DNA of 64,000 bases from Kineosporia aurantiaca JCM 3230 (GTDB taxonomy: Bacteria; Actinomycetota; Actinomycetes; Actinomycetales; Kineosporiaceae). The notes beneath the pieces are model-generated. The model searched no databases. It had not been told where the DNA came from and was given only the letters and a program-made list of their open reading frames with translations. A program made the translations under genes and the position numbers. The DNA lies in the NCBI GenBank assembly GCA_000719025.1, contig JODP01000012.1, positions 186,001 through 250,000 of the forward strand, in the 5' to 3' direction. This document shows positions 1 to 9,933 of the stretch, in pieces; within the stretch, counting starts at the first letter, position 1, and every line of letters starts with the position of its first letter.

Positions 1-3000
1 CAGCAGGGCGGGTTCGTGCACGACGCGGGTTACTTCGACCCGGGCTTTTTCGGGATCAGCCCCCGTGAGGCGCTGGCGATCGACCCGCAGCAGCGGCTGT
101 TGCTGGAGACCTCCTGGGAAGCGCTGGAAAACGCGGGGATTCGGCCCGGAACGCTCAAAGGCAGCCTGACCGGCGTCTACGCCGGAGGCGGGCCGACCGG
201 ATACGGCGCCGGGCTCGAGGGCAGCGGTTCCGAGAGCTTCCTGATGACCGGGACAGCGGGCGCGGTCTTCTCCGGCCGGGTCTCCTACGTGCTCGGGCTC
301 GAGGGTCCTTCGGTGACGGTGGACACGGCCTGCTCCTCGTCCCTGGTCGCCATGCACCTGGCCGCCCAGGCGCTGCGGGCCGGGGAGTGTGACCTGGCGC
401 TGGCCGGTGGTGTGACGGTGATGGCGACCCCGATGGGTTTCGCCGAGTTCTCCCGTCAGCAGGGTCTGGCCTCGGACGGCCGGTGCAAGTCCTTCGGCGC
501 GGGGGCGGACGGCACCGGCTGGGCCGAGGGCGCCGGAATGCTGGTTCTGGAGCGGCTTTCGGACGCTCGTCGCAAGGGTCACGAGGTCTTGGCCGTGCTG
601 CGCGGCAGCGCGATCAATCAGGACGGCGCCTCGAACGGCCTGACCGCTCCGAACGGGCCGTCCCAGCAGCGGGTGATCCGGGCGGCGCTGGCCAATGCCC
701 GCCTGACCCCGTCCGACATCGATGTTGTCGAAGCCCATGGCACGGGAACGGTTCTCGGTGACCCGATCGAGGCCCAGGCGCTGCTGGCGACCTACGGCCA
801 GGGTCGGCCCGAGGGGCGGCCGCTGCGGCTCGGCTCGGTGAAGTCGAACATCGCCCACACGCAGGCCGCGGCGGGTGCCGCGGGCGTGATGAAGATGATC
901 CTGGCGATGCGCAACGGTCTGCTCCCGGCGACGCTGCACGCGGAAGAGGCTTCGCCGCATGTCGACTGGAGTGCCGGTGACATCAGCCTGCTGACCGAGG
1001 CCCGGGAATGGGCTCCGCAGGAAGGACCGCGCCGGGCCGGGGTCTCGGCGTTCGGAATCAGCGGCACCAACGCGCACGTGATCATCGAGGAGGCCCCGCC
1101 GGCCGAGGACCTCGAGGTCCTGCCCGGTGAGGACGACCCGGCACCGGCGGTGCTTGAAGAAACCCCGATTTGGACGGTTTCCGGTCGCTCCGCGCAGGCC
1201 CTGGCCGACCAGGCGGGCCGGCTCGCCGAGCACGTCCGGGCCCACCCGGAGCTGACCCCGGCCGACCTCGCCTGGTCGCTGGCCGCCACCCGGACCAGCT
1301 TCGATCACCGGGCCGTGGTGCTCGGGACGGACCGGGCCGACCTGCTCGCCGGGCTCGGCACCCTGGCGGCCGGTGCCACCGGCCCGTCAGTGATCTCCGG
1401 CGCCGTTCGTCCGGGCCGGGCCGCGCGGGTCGCCTTCCTGTTCGCCGGGCAGGGGGCTCAGCGCGCCGGGATGGCCCGCGAGCTGTACGCCGCATCCCCG
1501 GTCTTCGCCGCCGCGCTCGACGAGGTGGTCGCCCTAATCGAGGCCGAGATCCCCATCCCCCTGCGGGAAGTGGTCCTGGCCGAGGAGGAGGACCCGCGGG
1601 CGGATCAGACGCTGTACGCCCAGACCGGCCTGTTCGCGGTCGAGGTTGCCCTGACCCGGGTGCTCGCCGAGGCCGGGATCCGGCCGCACGCGGTCGCTGG
1701 TCACTCCGTCGGTGAGATCGCGGCCGCGCACCTGGCCGGGGTGCTCAGCCTTTCGGACGCGGTCCGCCTGGTCTCGGCCCGGGCCCGCCTGATGCAGAAC
1801 CTGCCCGAGGGCGGAGCCATGGCCGCGATCGCCGCGAGTGAGGCCGAACTGGCCGGCTCACTGCCCGACGGGGTCAGCCTGGCCGCGATCAACGGACCCG
1901 GCTCGGTGGTGGTCTCGGGTGATTCCGATGCAGTGGCGGCGCTGACCGAGGAGTGGAAGGCCAAGGGACGCCGGGTGCGGCGCCTGCGGGTCAGTCACGC
2001 CTTCCACTCGGCCCGGATGGAACCGGCGCTGCCGGAGCTGACCGAAACCGCATCGGCCCTGGCCTACCGCGAGCCGGAGATCACCTGGGTCGGCGCGCTG
2101 ATGGGGGAACCGGTGACGGCGCCGGAGGCGGGCTACTGGCCGACGCAGGCCCGCCAAGCGGTGCGCTTCGCCGACTCGGTGACCGCGCTGGCCGGGCTCG
2201 GGGTCACGGTGTTCATCGAGATCGGCCCGGACGGGACGCTCTCCGCGCTGGCTGCGGGCGTGCTGGACGAGGAGACCGAGGTCGTGCCGGTGCTCACCCC
2301 GGCCCGCCCGGCCGCCGAGTCGGTACTGACCGCACTGGGCCGGGCCCACGTGCAGGGGGCGCCGGTCGACTGGACCCGGGTGATCCCGGCCGGTCAGCGG
2401 GTCGACCTGCCCACGTACGCCTTCCAGCGCCAGCTGTTCTGGCCGCAGAGCCTGCGGCCGGACCTGGTGGCCGACTCGTCCTCGGCGACGTCCGTTGCCG
2501 AGGCCCAGTTCTGGGCTGCGGTTGAACAGGGCGACCTGGACGGCCTGACCGGGGCGCTGAAGCTGGAGGGCGACCGGCCGCTCAGCGAGGTGCTGCCGGT
2601 ACTGGCTTCCTGGCGGCAGCGTGACCGGGAGCAGTCCGCCGTGGCCGGCTGGCGCTACCGGATCGGCTGGACGCCGGTCACCGAGCCGTCCGCCGTCGCG
2701 TTCGAAGGCGACTGGCTGATCGTCACCGGTAAGGCCGGGTCCGAGATCGCGGGCGCCGCGGCCGAGGCCCTGACCGGCCGGGGGGCGACTCCGATCCTGG
2801 TCACGGCCGGTCCGGACGACCTGGACCGGTTCACCCTGGGCGCCCGGCTGGCCGAAGCCCGCTCGGCCGACGGCGAGCCGCTCTACACACCGGGTGGCAC
2901 GACGCCCGCCCTGCGAGGGGTGATCTCGCTACTGGCTCTGGACCAGGCCGCGCTGGCGGCCGAGCCCTCCGTTCCGGTCGGCCTGGCCGCCACCCAGGGC

Positions 3001-4400
3001 CTGATCCAGGTGCTGGGGGACGCCGGGGTGGACGCGCCACTGTGGGTGCTGACCAGCTCGGCGGTGGCCGCCGGGTCTGGTGAATCGGTCCACAACCCGA
3101 TCCAGGCCGAGGTCTGGGGCCTGGGCCGGGTGGCTGCCCTGGAGTTCCCGGACCGTTGGGGCGGTCTGGTGGACCTGCCGGAGAACCCGACCGGACGCGT
3201 CCTGGATCGACTGCTGCCGGTGCTGACCGGAGCCACCGGAGAGGACCAGCTCGCGATCCGCGGGTCCGGCGTCCTGGCCCGGCGCCTGAGCCGCGCCGCC
3301 CAGCCCGACACCAGCCGTCCCTGGACCCCGGGCGGCACCGTGCTGATCACCGGAGGCACCGGCGCCATCGGCGGCCGCGTGGCCCGGATGGCCTTGCAGC
3401 GCAATGCAAGTCACATCGTCCTCACCAGCCGATCCGGCCCCCGGACGGCGGGACTGGCCGCTCGGGTGGCGGCCCTGGCCGAAGCCGGTGCTCACACCGA
3501 GGTCTTCGCCTGCGACACCGCGGTGCAGCCGGACCTGGCCGGGGTGCTGGCCCGGATCGAGCACCTCAGCTCGGTGTTCCACGCCGCCGGGACCGAGCAG
3601 GCCGGCCCCCTGGTCGCCGGGGATCCGGCCGGCCTGGCCGCGATGCTGGCGCCGAAGGCGGCCGGGGCACGACACCTGGACGAGCTCACCGCCGGGCTCG
3701 ACCTGGACGCCTTCGTGCTGTTCTCGTCGATCGCGGCCACCTGGGGCAGCGGTCACCAGTCGGCCTACGCCGCGGCGAACGCCTACCTCGACGCCCTGGC
3801 CGAGAACCGGCGCGGCCGGGGCCTGCCCGCGACCTCGATCGCCTGGGGTCTGTGGGGCGGTGGGGGCCTCGGCTCCCGCAACCGGGAGACCGGCGCCCAG
3901 CTGGAGCGGATGGGCGTGCGGACGATGGACCCGGACCTCGCGATCGGGGCGCTGGCCGCGGCCCTGGACGGCGGGGACCGGCTGGTCACCGTGGCCGACA
4001 TCGACTGGGCCAGGTTCGCGGTGCTGTTCGGCCTGCGCCGGCCCAGCCGGCTGATCGACGATCTGCCCGAGGTGCGGCGGGCGCTGAGCGCGGCGCCGGT
4101 GAGCGGACCGGAGTCGACCGACAGTCCGCTGGCCCGCCAGCTGGCCGAGGTCGCGCCGGCTGAGCAGGAGCGGATCCTGCTGCGGCTGGTCCAGACCGAG
4201 GCGGCGACCGTGCTCGGGCACGATCCGGCCACCGCGGCCGAGGTGGTCCAGCCCGGCCGGGCCTTCCGCGACCTCGGGTTCGACTCGCTGACCGCGGTCG
4301 AGCTGCGCGGCCGGCTCGGTGCGGCCACCGGGCTGCGGCTCCCGGCCACGTTCGCCTTCGACCACCCGGCCCCGGTGGACGCGGTCCGGTACCTGCGCGG
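1..4400 (+). other. PKS module A: KS(partial)-AT(malonyl)-KR(A-type)-ACP
   Basis: KS to about 1089, with the Cys motif near 330-350 and the HGTGT and KSNIAH motifs following. AT about 1426-2290: GHSVGE near 1700 and HAFHS near 2000, read as malonyl-specific. A dimerization element with a WRQRD stretch (about 2500-2640) replaces a DH. The structural KR half follows, then the catalytic KR from about 3334 (GGTGAIGG), with TWGSGHQSAY giving the Trp of A-type KRs and no His three residues before Tyr (A1-like). ACP about 4160-4400 with GFDSL; the phosphopantetheine Ser codon is 4285-4287. Predicted outcome: one malonyl unit reduced to a hydroxyl. Confidence 0.9.
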
Positions 4401-7400
4401 CGAACTGCTGGGACTGGGCGTCGAAGAGCCGACCGAGGCCGCGACCGGGCCCAAGGACACCGACCCGATCGTGATCGTGGGGATGGGCTGCCGGTTCCCG
4501 GGCGGGGTGCGCGACCCGCAGGAGTTCTGGGAACTGCTGGCCAGTGGCACCGACGCGGTCGCCGGTTTCCCGGCCGACCGCGGCTGGGGCGTCTCCGACG
4601 GGGCCCAGGCCCAGGGCGGCTTCGTCTACGACGCGGCCGCCTTCGACCCGGAGTTCTTCGGGATCAGCCCGCGCGAGGCGCTGGCCATGGACCCGCAGCA
4701 GCGGTTGCTGCTGGAGGTCTCCTGGGAAGCACTGGAACGGTCCGGGATCGACCCGGGCACGCTGCGCGGCAGCCGGACCGGGGTCTTCGCCGGCGGCAGC
4801 TTCTCCGCCTACGGTCTCGGTTCCAGCGACCCGGGGGCGGCGGGCTTCCAGCTCACCGGCAACGCCACCAGCGTCATCTCCGGCCGGGTCGCCTACGTGC
4901 TCGGGCTCGAGGGCCCGGCCGTGACGGTCGACACCGCCTGCTCCTCCTCCCTGGTCGCCCTGCACCTAGCCGCCCAGTCGCTGCGCTCAGGCGAGTCCGA
5001 CCTGGCGCTGGCCGGGGGCGTCACGGTGATGGCCACCCCGGGCGCCTTCGCCGAGTTCGCCGCCCAGCAGGGCCTGGCCTCGGACGGCCGGTGCAAGTCG
5101 TTCGGCGAGGGCGCCGACGGCACCGGCTGGGGCGAGGGCGCGGGCGTGCTGGTGGTCGAGCGGCTCTCCGACGCCCGCCGCCACGGGCATCCGGTGCTCG
5201 CCGTCGTCGCCGCCACCGCAATCAACCAGGACGGCGCCTCCAACGGGCTGACCGCGCCGAACGGGCCCGCCCAGCAGCGGGTGATCCGCCAGGCACTGGC
5301 CTCGGCCGGGCTGACCGCTGCGGACGTGGACGCGGTCGAGGCGCACGGCACCGGGACCGTTCTCGGCGACCCGATCGAAGCCCAGGCCCTGCTGGCCACC
5401 TACGGGCAGGACCGCCCGCAGGACCGCCCGCTCTGGCTTGGCTCGGTGAAGTCCAACATTGCGCACACCCAGGCCGCGGCCGGGGCGGCCGGCGTGATCA
5501 AGATGGTCCTGGCCCTGCGCAACCAACTGCTCCCGGCGACGCTGCACTCGCAGCACCCGTCTCCCCACGTGGACTGGAACGCGGGCCGGATCAGCCTGCT
5601 CACCGCGGCCCAGCCCTGGGAACCGGGATCGCGCCCGCGCCGCGCCGGAGTCTCGGCCTTCGGCATCAGCGGCACGAACGCCCACGTGATCATCGAGCAG
5701 GCGCCGGTACCGGCCGAACTTCCGCGGGTGGAGAACCGGCCGGCGCTGATCGCCGGAGCGCCTCTGGTGTGGCCGGTCTCGGCCCGCTCGACCACCGCTC
5801 TGGCGGCCCAGGCCACCCGGCTGGCGACGAGCGTCCGTAAGCAGGAAACGCTCGACCCGAAAGACGTCGCGTGGTCGCTCGCGGTCACCCGGTCGGCCTT
5901 CGGTCATCGGGCGATCGCGCTCGGGTCCGGCTCGGGGGAATTGGTCGCCGGAATCGCCGAAATCGGTGAGCAGCGGCCGAGTGTGAACACTTTCGTTGGA
6001 TCGGTGCCGCCGGCGGGCGTCGGCCTGGTCGGCTTCGTTTTCGCGGGTCAGGGTTCCCAGCGCGCCGGGATGGGCCGGGAACTGCACGCGGCCAGCCCGG
6101 TCTTCGCCGCGGCCTTCGACCGGGCCTGCGCCCTGCTGGAGGCCGAACTCGGCCTCCCGATCGCCGAGGTGGTGCTGGGTGAGGAGGGCGACGCGCGTGC
6201 CGATCAGACCGTGTTCGCCCAGACCGGCCTGTTCGCCTTCCAGGTGGGTCTGCTGGCGTTGATGGACGAAGCGGGCGTGGTTCCGGACGCGGTGGCCGGT
6301 CACTCGGTGGGTGAGATCGCGGCGGCCTACGCGGCCGGGGTGCTTTCGCTGACGGATGCGGCTCGGCTGGTTGCGGCTCGGGCTCGGCTGATGCAGGCCT
6401 TGCCGGCTGGTGGGGCGATGGCGGCCATTGAGGCGTCGGAAGCCGAGGTGGCGGGGGAGCTTCTGGACGGGGTTTCGGTGGCTGCGGTGAACGGGCCTTC
6501 GGCGGTAGTGGTCTCGGGTGATGAGGCGGCGGTTGATGCGGTGGCAGAGGTGTTTAGGAGCAGAGGACGCCGGGTGCGGCGGTTGCGGGTCAGTCACGCT
6601 TTCCATTCGGCCCGGATGGAGCCGATGCTGGAGGATCTGCGACTGCTCGCCGCCGAACTGACCTACAACGCGCCGCTCACCACCTGGGTCGGCGCCCTCA
6701 CCGGAGAGCAGGACGCCGGTCTGAACGACTGGCCGGACTACTGGGCCCAGCAGGTCCGGCAGCCGGTACGTTTCGCCGATTCGGTGCGCACGCTGGCCGA
6801 CGTCGGGGTCCGGTCGTTCGTCGAGATCGGACCGGACGCCACGCTCTCGGCCCTTGCGCTGGCCACGGTGACCGAGAACGCCGAGTGTGTTCCGCTGCTG
6901 CGCCCAGACCAGGCCGCGCCGCTCAGCGTCACCTCCGCCCTCGCCCGGCTCTACGTGCGAGGGGTGGCCGTCGACTGGTCGCGGGTGCTGCCGACCGGGC
7001 AGCGGGTGGAACTGGCCACCTACGCCTTCCAGCACCGCAACTTCTGGCTCACGGTGGACGCTTTCGACCCGGCGACGACCGCCAGCGGCATCGAGTCGCA
7101 GTTCTGGGCCGCGGTCGAGAAGGACGACGTGGCCGGGCTCACCGATGCTCTCGGAGTGGCGCCGGACCGGCCGTTCGGTGAGGTGCTGCCGATGCTGGCT
7201 TCCTGGCGGCGCCGGGAGCAGGACGACACCGAAGCCTCATCCTGGCGGTACCGGGTCACCTGGGCGGCCGTTCCGGACCCGGAACCGGTTGCCCTGAGCG
7301 GAACCTGGATCGTGGTCACCCCGACCTCGATGTCCGGGAACACTGAGGTCGCCGACATCCTCAGCGCCGGGGGAGCCGAGGTTCTCGTGGTCGCCCTCGC

Positions 7401-9792
7401 TCCGGACGAACTTGACCGAGTCTCCGTGCTGGCCCGGGGGGCCGAGGTGCTCGCCGAGCTCCGTGAACTCTCGGGCATCGTGTCTCTGCTGGCTCTGGGC
7501 GATCCTGGGGAGGGGACGGTCTCGGCCGGTCTGACCGGGAACCTGGCCCTGACTCAGGCTTTGGGCGACGCGGGAGTCTGGGCGCCGCTGTGGGTACTCA
7601 CCCGTTCCGCCGCCGACGACCCGATCCAGGCCCAGATCTGGGGGCTGGGACGGGTGGTCGCCCTGGAGTACCCGGACCGCTGGGGCGGCCTGATCGACCT
7701 GCCCGAAGTGCTCGACGACCGCGCGGCCACGCGCCTGCGCTCGGTGCTGGCCGGGGTGGTAGCGCCCGGCGGAACGGCTCGCGAGGACCAGGTGGCGATC
7801 CGCGGGGCCGGAATTCACGGACGAAGGTTGGTTCGCGCCGGGCGGACCGCGCCTTCGGGTGAATGGAAGCCGTGGGGAACGGTTCTGATCACCGGTGGCA
7901 CCGGATGGATCGGTGGCCGGGTCGCGAACCTCGTAGTTTCCCGACACGCCGCCCGGGTCGTCCTGACCTCCCGTTCCGGGGCGGGTACGGCCGGCGTGGC
8001 AGAACTGGCAGCCGGGCTCGCGGGAAGGGGAACGACAGTTGAGGTGCTCGCCTGCGACACTGCGGACCGCGGACAGGTGGCCGGACTTCTGGACCGGATC
8101 GGCGCGGACCTCAGTTCGGTGTTCCACGCGGCCGGGGTCTCCTCCGAACGTCCGGTCAACGACCTCGGGATCGACGACCTGGAGACGCTTCTCGCGGCCA
8201 AGGCGGTCGGCGCGAGCCACCTGGACGAGCTGACCGAGGGCTTGGACCTGGACGCGTTCGTGCTGTTCTCCTCCGGCTCCGCCGTCTGGGGCAGCGCCTC
8301 GCTGGCCGGGTATGCGGCGGCCAACGCGCACCTCGACGCCCTGGCCGAGAACCGCCGCCGCCGGGGCCTTCCGGTCACCGCCGTGGCCTGGGGCGTGTGG
8401 GGTGGCGGGGGGCTGGCCAGCGAGGAGAGTGCGGCCCAGATGGACCGGATGGGCGTGCGGACGATGGACCCGGAGCGGGCCCTGGCCCAGCTGGCCACGG
8501 CCCTCGACGCGGACCTGGGCCTGATTACCGTCGCCGACGTGGACTGGGCGACCTTCGCCCCGGTCTACACCCTGCGCCGGCCCAGCGCCCTGGTCACCGA
8601 TCTGATCGAGGCCCGGCCGGCTGCGGTCGGAACCCGCCCGGCCACTGCCTCGGCGCTCCAGAGGCTGGAACAAGCGAGCGGGGCGGAGCGGGAGGCGATC
8701 CTCACCGACCTGGTACTGACCGAGGCCGCCGCCGTGCTCGGCTATCACTCGCCCGCCGACCTGGACCCGGAAACCGGCTTCATCGAGCAGGGTTTCCACT
8801 CCCTGACCGCGATCGAGTTCCGCAACCGGCTGGAAACGCTGACCGGTCTGAAGCTTTCCGGGTCGATCGTGTTCGACCACGCCACTCCGGAGCTGCTGGC
8901 CCGGCACCTTCTGGCCGAGCTGGCCCCGGCCGCCGCGGCCCCGGTCTCGGTGCAGAACCCGGGCACCTCGCTGAGCGGGCTCTACGCCGAGGCGGCCAGG
9001 AGCGGGCGCTCGGCCGAGGCGGTCCAGTTGATCGCCGGCCTGGCTGCGTTCCGGCCCACCTTCGACGGGGTGGACCCGGAGGGGAAGCGCCCGGTCGGGC
9101 TGCCGGAGCCGTTGCGGGTGGCCAGTGGTTCCGGCGACGGACCGGCCCTGGTGTTCCTCACCTCGTTCTTCGGCCGCGCCGGAGTTCGTGAATATGCCCG
9201 GATCGCCGGGCGGTTCCAGGGCGAGCTGGACATGTCGGTGATCCAGCAGCCCGGGTTCCTCGGCACGGAGCCGCTGCCGGCCGGCATCGACGCCCTGGTT
9301 GCGGTTCAGGCCGAGGCCCTGCTCGACACGGTTGGTGACGGGCCGTTCGTGGTGGCCGGGCACTCCACCGGCGGGCTGGTCGCCTACGCCCTGACGGCGC
9401 ACCTGGAGCGGATCGGCCGGGCCCCGCAGGCGCTGGTCCTGCTGGACACCCCGACGCTCGGCGAGGACGGCTTCTCCGGTGAGTGGCCGGCCTTCCTCGA
9501 CACCACCCTCGCGCTGACCGCCGACTACGCCCAGGACGACACCTGGCTCACCGCCACGGTGCACTACCTGAACCTCGGCTGGCAGCACTTGAACACCGTC
9601 ACAGTTCCGGTGCTTATGCTGCGGGCGGCGGAGGCCACGGACGGCTATCCGGCGATCGAGCAGGGGGAGGACGCCACGTTCTTCGGCAGCCCGGTCACCG
9701 TGGTGGACGTTCCGGGCAACCACTTCTCGATGATGGGTGAGCACGGCGACACCACCGCGCGGACGATCAGCCGGTGGGTCGCGCAACTGTAA
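1..9792 (+). CDS. Type I modular PKS, two KR modules plus thioesterase (5' partial)
   Basis: The reading frame is open from base 1, so the gene starts upstream of the window and the first KS lacks its N-terminus. Order: KS (partial, 1-1089), AT, KR, ACP, KS (4459-5706), AT, KR, ACP, TE, ending at TAA 9790-9792. It should perform the last two chain extensions and release the polyketide. Both KS domains keep the DTACSSSL nucleophile motif and both ATs have GHSVGE with HAFH, the malonyl-CoA signature. Neither module has DH or ER, so each leaves a beta-hydroxyl. Both KRs lack the LDD motif and have a Trp eight residues before the catalytic Tyr, typical of A-type KRs. The TE makes this a chain-terminating subunit. 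The next PKS gene (10028) is a close paralogue that also ends in a TE. Confidence 0.97.
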   Translation, partial: QQGGFVHDAGYFDPGFFGISPREALAIDPQQRLLLETSWEALENAGIRPGTLKGSLTGVYAGGGPTGYGAGLEGSGSESFLMTGTAGAVFSGRVSYVLGLEGPSVTVDTACSSSLVAMHLAAQALRAGECDLALAGGVTVMATPMGFAEFSRQQGLASDGRCKSFGAGADGTGWAEGAGMLVLERLSDARRKGHEVLAVLRGSAINQDGASNGLTAPNGPSQQRVIRAALANARLTPSDIDVVEAHGTGTVLGDPIEAQALLATYGQGRPEGRPLRLGSVKSNIAHTQAAAGAAGVMKMILAMRNGLLPATLHAEEASPHVDWSAGDISLLTEAREWAPQEGPRRAGVSAFGISGTNAHVIIEEAPPAEDLEVLPGEDDPAPAVLEETPIWTVSGRSAQALADQAGRLAEHVRAHPELTPADLAWSLAATRTSFDHRAVVLGTDRADLLAGLGTLAAGATGPSVISGAVRPGRAARVAFLFAGQGAQRAGMARELYAASPVFAAALDEVVALIEAEIPIPLREVVLAEEEDPRADQTLYAQTGLFAVEVALTRVLAEAGIRPHAVAGHSVGEIAAAHLAGVLSLSDAVRLVSARARLMQNLPEGGAMAAIAASEAELAGSLPDGVSLAAINGPGSVVVSGDSDAVAALTEEWKAKGRRVRRLRVSHAFHSARMEPALPELTETASALAYREPEITWVGALMGEPVTAPEAGYWPTQARQAVRFADSVTALAGLGVTVFIEIGPDGTLSALAAGVLDEETEVVPVLTPARPAAESVLTALGRAHVQGAPVDWTRVIPAGQRVDLPTYAFQRQLFWPQSLRPDLVADSSSATSVAEAQFWAAVEQGDLDGLTGALKLEGDRPLSEVLPVLASWRQRDREQSAVAGWRYRIGWTPVTEPSAVAFEGDWLIVTGKAGSEIAGAAAEALTGRGATPILVTAGPDDLDRFTLGARLAEARSADGEPLYTPGGTTPALRGVISLLALDQAALAAEPSVPVGLAATQGLIQVLGDAGVDAPLWVLTSSAVAAGSGESVHNPIQAEVWGLGRVAALEFPDRWGGLVDLPENPTGRVLDRLLPVLTGATGEDQLAIRGSGVLARRLSRAAQPDTSRPWTPGGTVLITGGTGAIGGRVARMALQRNASHIVLTSRSGPRTAGLAARVAALAEAGAHTEVFACDTAVQPDLAGVLARIEHLSSVFHAAGTEQAGPLVAGDPAGLAAMLAPKAAGARHLDELTAGLDLDAFVLFSSIAATWGSGHQSAYAAANAYLDALAENRRGRGLPATSIAWGLWGGGGLGSRNRETGAQLERMGVRTMDPDLAIGALAAALDGGDRLVTVADIDWARFAVLFGLRRPSRLIDDLPEVRRALSAAPVSGPESTDSPLARQLAEVAPAEQERILLRLVQTEAATVLGHDPATAAEVVQPGRAFRDLGFDSLTAVELRGRLGAATGLRLPATFAFDHPAPVDAVRYLRGELLGLGVEEPTEAATGPKDTDPIVIVGMGCRFPGGVRDPQEFWELLASGTDAVAGFPADRGWGVSDGAQAQGGFVYDAAAFDPEFFGISPREALAMDPQQRLLLEVSWEALERSGIDPGTLRGSRTGVFAGGSFSAYGLGSSDPGAAGFQLTGNATSVISGRVAYVLGLEGPAVTVDTACSSSLVALHLAAQSLRSGESDLALAGGVTVMATPGAFAEFAAQQGLASDGRCKSFGEGADGTGWGEGAGVLVVERLSDARRHGHPVLAVVAATAINQDGASNGLTAPNGPAQQRVIRQALASAGLTAADVDAVEAHGTGTVLGDPIEAQALLATYGQDRPQDRPLWLGSVKSNIAHTQAAAGAAGVIKMVLALRNQLLPATLHSQHPSPHVDWNAGRISLLTAAQPWEPGSRPRRAGVSAFGISGTNAHVIIEQAPVPAELPRVENRPALIAGAPLVWPVSARSTTALAAQATRLATSVRKQETLDPKDVAWSLAVTRSAFGHRAIALGSGSGELVAGIAEIGEQRPSVNTFVGSVPPAGVGLVGFVFAGQGSQRAGMGRELHAASPVFAAAFDRACALLEAELGLPIAEVVLGEEGDARADQTVFAQTGLFAFQVGLLALMDEAGVVPDAVAGHSVGEIAAAYAAGVLSLTDAARLVAARARLMQALPAGGAMAAIEASEAEVAGELLDGVSVAAVNGPSAVVVSGDEAAVDAVAEVFRSRGRRVRRLRVSHAFHSARMEPMLEDLRLLAAELTYNAPLTTWVGALTGEQDAGLNDWPDYWAQQVRQPVRFADSVRTLADVGVRSFVEIGPDATLSALALATVTENAECVPLLRPDQAAPLSVTSALARLYVRGVAVDWSRVLPTGQRVELATYAFQHRNFWLTVDAFDPATTASGIESQFWAAVEKDDVAGLTDALGVAPDRPFGEVLPMLASWRRREQDDTEASSWRYRVTWAAVPDPEPVALSGTWIVVTPTSMSGNTEVADILSAGGAEVLVVALAPDELDRVSVLARGAEVLAELRELSGIVSLLALGDPGEGTVSAGLTGNLALTQALGDAGVWAPLWVLTRSAADDPIQAQIWGLGRVVALEYPDRWGGLIDLPEVLDDRAATRLRSVLAGVVAPGGTAREDQVAIRGAGIHGRRLVRAGRTAPSGEWKPWGTVLITGGTGWIGGRVANLVVSRHAARVVLTSRSGAGTAGVAELAAGLAGRGTTVEVLACDTADRGQVAGLLDRIGADLSSVFHAAGVSSERPVNDLGIDDLETLLAAKAVGASHLDELTEGLDLDAFVLFSSGSAVWGSASLAGYAAANAHLDALAENRRRRGLPVTAVAWGVWGGGGLASEESAAQMDRMGVRTMDPERALAQLATALDADLGLITVADVDWATFAPVYTLRRPSALVTDLIEARPAAVGTRPATASALQRLEQASGAEREAILTDLVLTEAAAVLGYHSPADLDPETGFIEQGFHSLTAIEFRNRLETLTGLKLSGSIVFDHATPELLARHLLAELAPAAAAPVSVQNPGTSLSGLYAEAARSGRSAEAVQLIAGLAAFRPTFDGVDPEGKRPVGLPEPLRVASGSGDGPALVFLTSFFGRAGVREYARIAGRFQGELDMSVIQQPGFLGTEPLPAGIDALVAVQAEALLDTVGDGPFVVAGHSTGGLVAYALTAHLERIGRAPQALVLLDTPTLGEDGFSGEWPAFLDTTLALTADYAQDDTWLTATVHYLNLGWQHLNTVTVPVLMLRAAEATDGYPAIEQGEDATFFGSPVTVVDVPGNHFSMMGEHGDTTARTISRWVAQL
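4459..8930 (+). other. PKS module B: KS-AT(malonyl)-KR(A-type)-ACP with an unusual GFHSL motif
   Basis: KS 4459-5706 with catalytic Cys codon 4939-4941. AT about 6031-6900, GHSVGE at 6298 and HAFHS at 6595, malonyl type. A dimerization element (about 7096-7215) precedes the KR halves; the Rossmann motif GGTGWIGG starts near 7880. The KR carries AVWGSASLAGY, again the Trp of A-type enzymes. ACP about 8700-8920: the attachment Ser (8800-8802) is kept, but the Asp before it is His (8797-8799), giving GFHSL instead of GFDSL. This ACP feeds the TE directly. Confidence 0.88.
8950..9789 (+). other. C-terminal thioesterase domain (TE-1)
   Basis: An alpha/beta-hydrolase TE fused to the last ACP; it releases the finished chain by hydrolysis or cyclization. 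Visible triad: Ser in GHSTGG (9358-9375), Asp in LVLLDTP, and His in VPGNHFSMMGEH near the C-terminus. The core conserved with the second TE of this window includes the FFGR...EYARIAGRF stretch. The usual PKS GHSAG elbow is GHSTG here. Whether it makes a lactone or a free acid cannot be told from sequence. Confidence 0.9.
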
Positions 9793-9803
9793 GGGAGACA
9801 GCC

Positions 9804-9866
9804 ATGAGCACGGACCACGAGCGGGCCACCTCGCCCCGAAGGCCCGTGCTCGGCTGCGGTACGTAG
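9804..9866 (+). CDS. Possible 20-residue leader peptide or gene remnant
   Basis: ATG at 9804 has a good ribosome binding site, AAGGGAG at 9791-9797, which overlaps the stop codon of the TE-PKS. It encodes MSTDHERATSPRRPVLGCGT and stops at TAG 9864-9866, four bases before a strong hairpin. It could be a regulatory leader ORF. It could also be the stump of a Rossmann-fold gene: the start MST and the end VLGCGT resemble the start of the dehydrogenase at 20399 (MSTETPDRNLAVVGAGVMGT). It may equally be chance. Confidence 0.3.
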   Translation: MSTDHERATSPRRPVLGCGT

Positions 9867-9869
9867 TGA

Positions 9870-9920
9870 CGCGCAGGACGCGGCGGTCGAGAGACCGCCC
9901 GTCCTGCGCGGCCGGGTTTT
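9870..9920 (+). terminator. Rho-independent-type terminator hairpin
   Basis: Arm GCGCAGGACG (9871-9880) pairs perfectly with CGTCCTGCGC (9900-9909), and GGCGGTC (9882-9888) pairs with GACCGCC (9893-9899). There is one bulged C, a GAGA loop and an outer C-G pair. A short T run, TTTT, follows at 9917-9920. It lies between the two TE-PKS genes, directly after the possible leader peptide, so it either ends the upstream transcript or acts as an attenuator. Confidence 0.7.
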
Positions 9921-9933
9921 GTCCCCGCACCAG

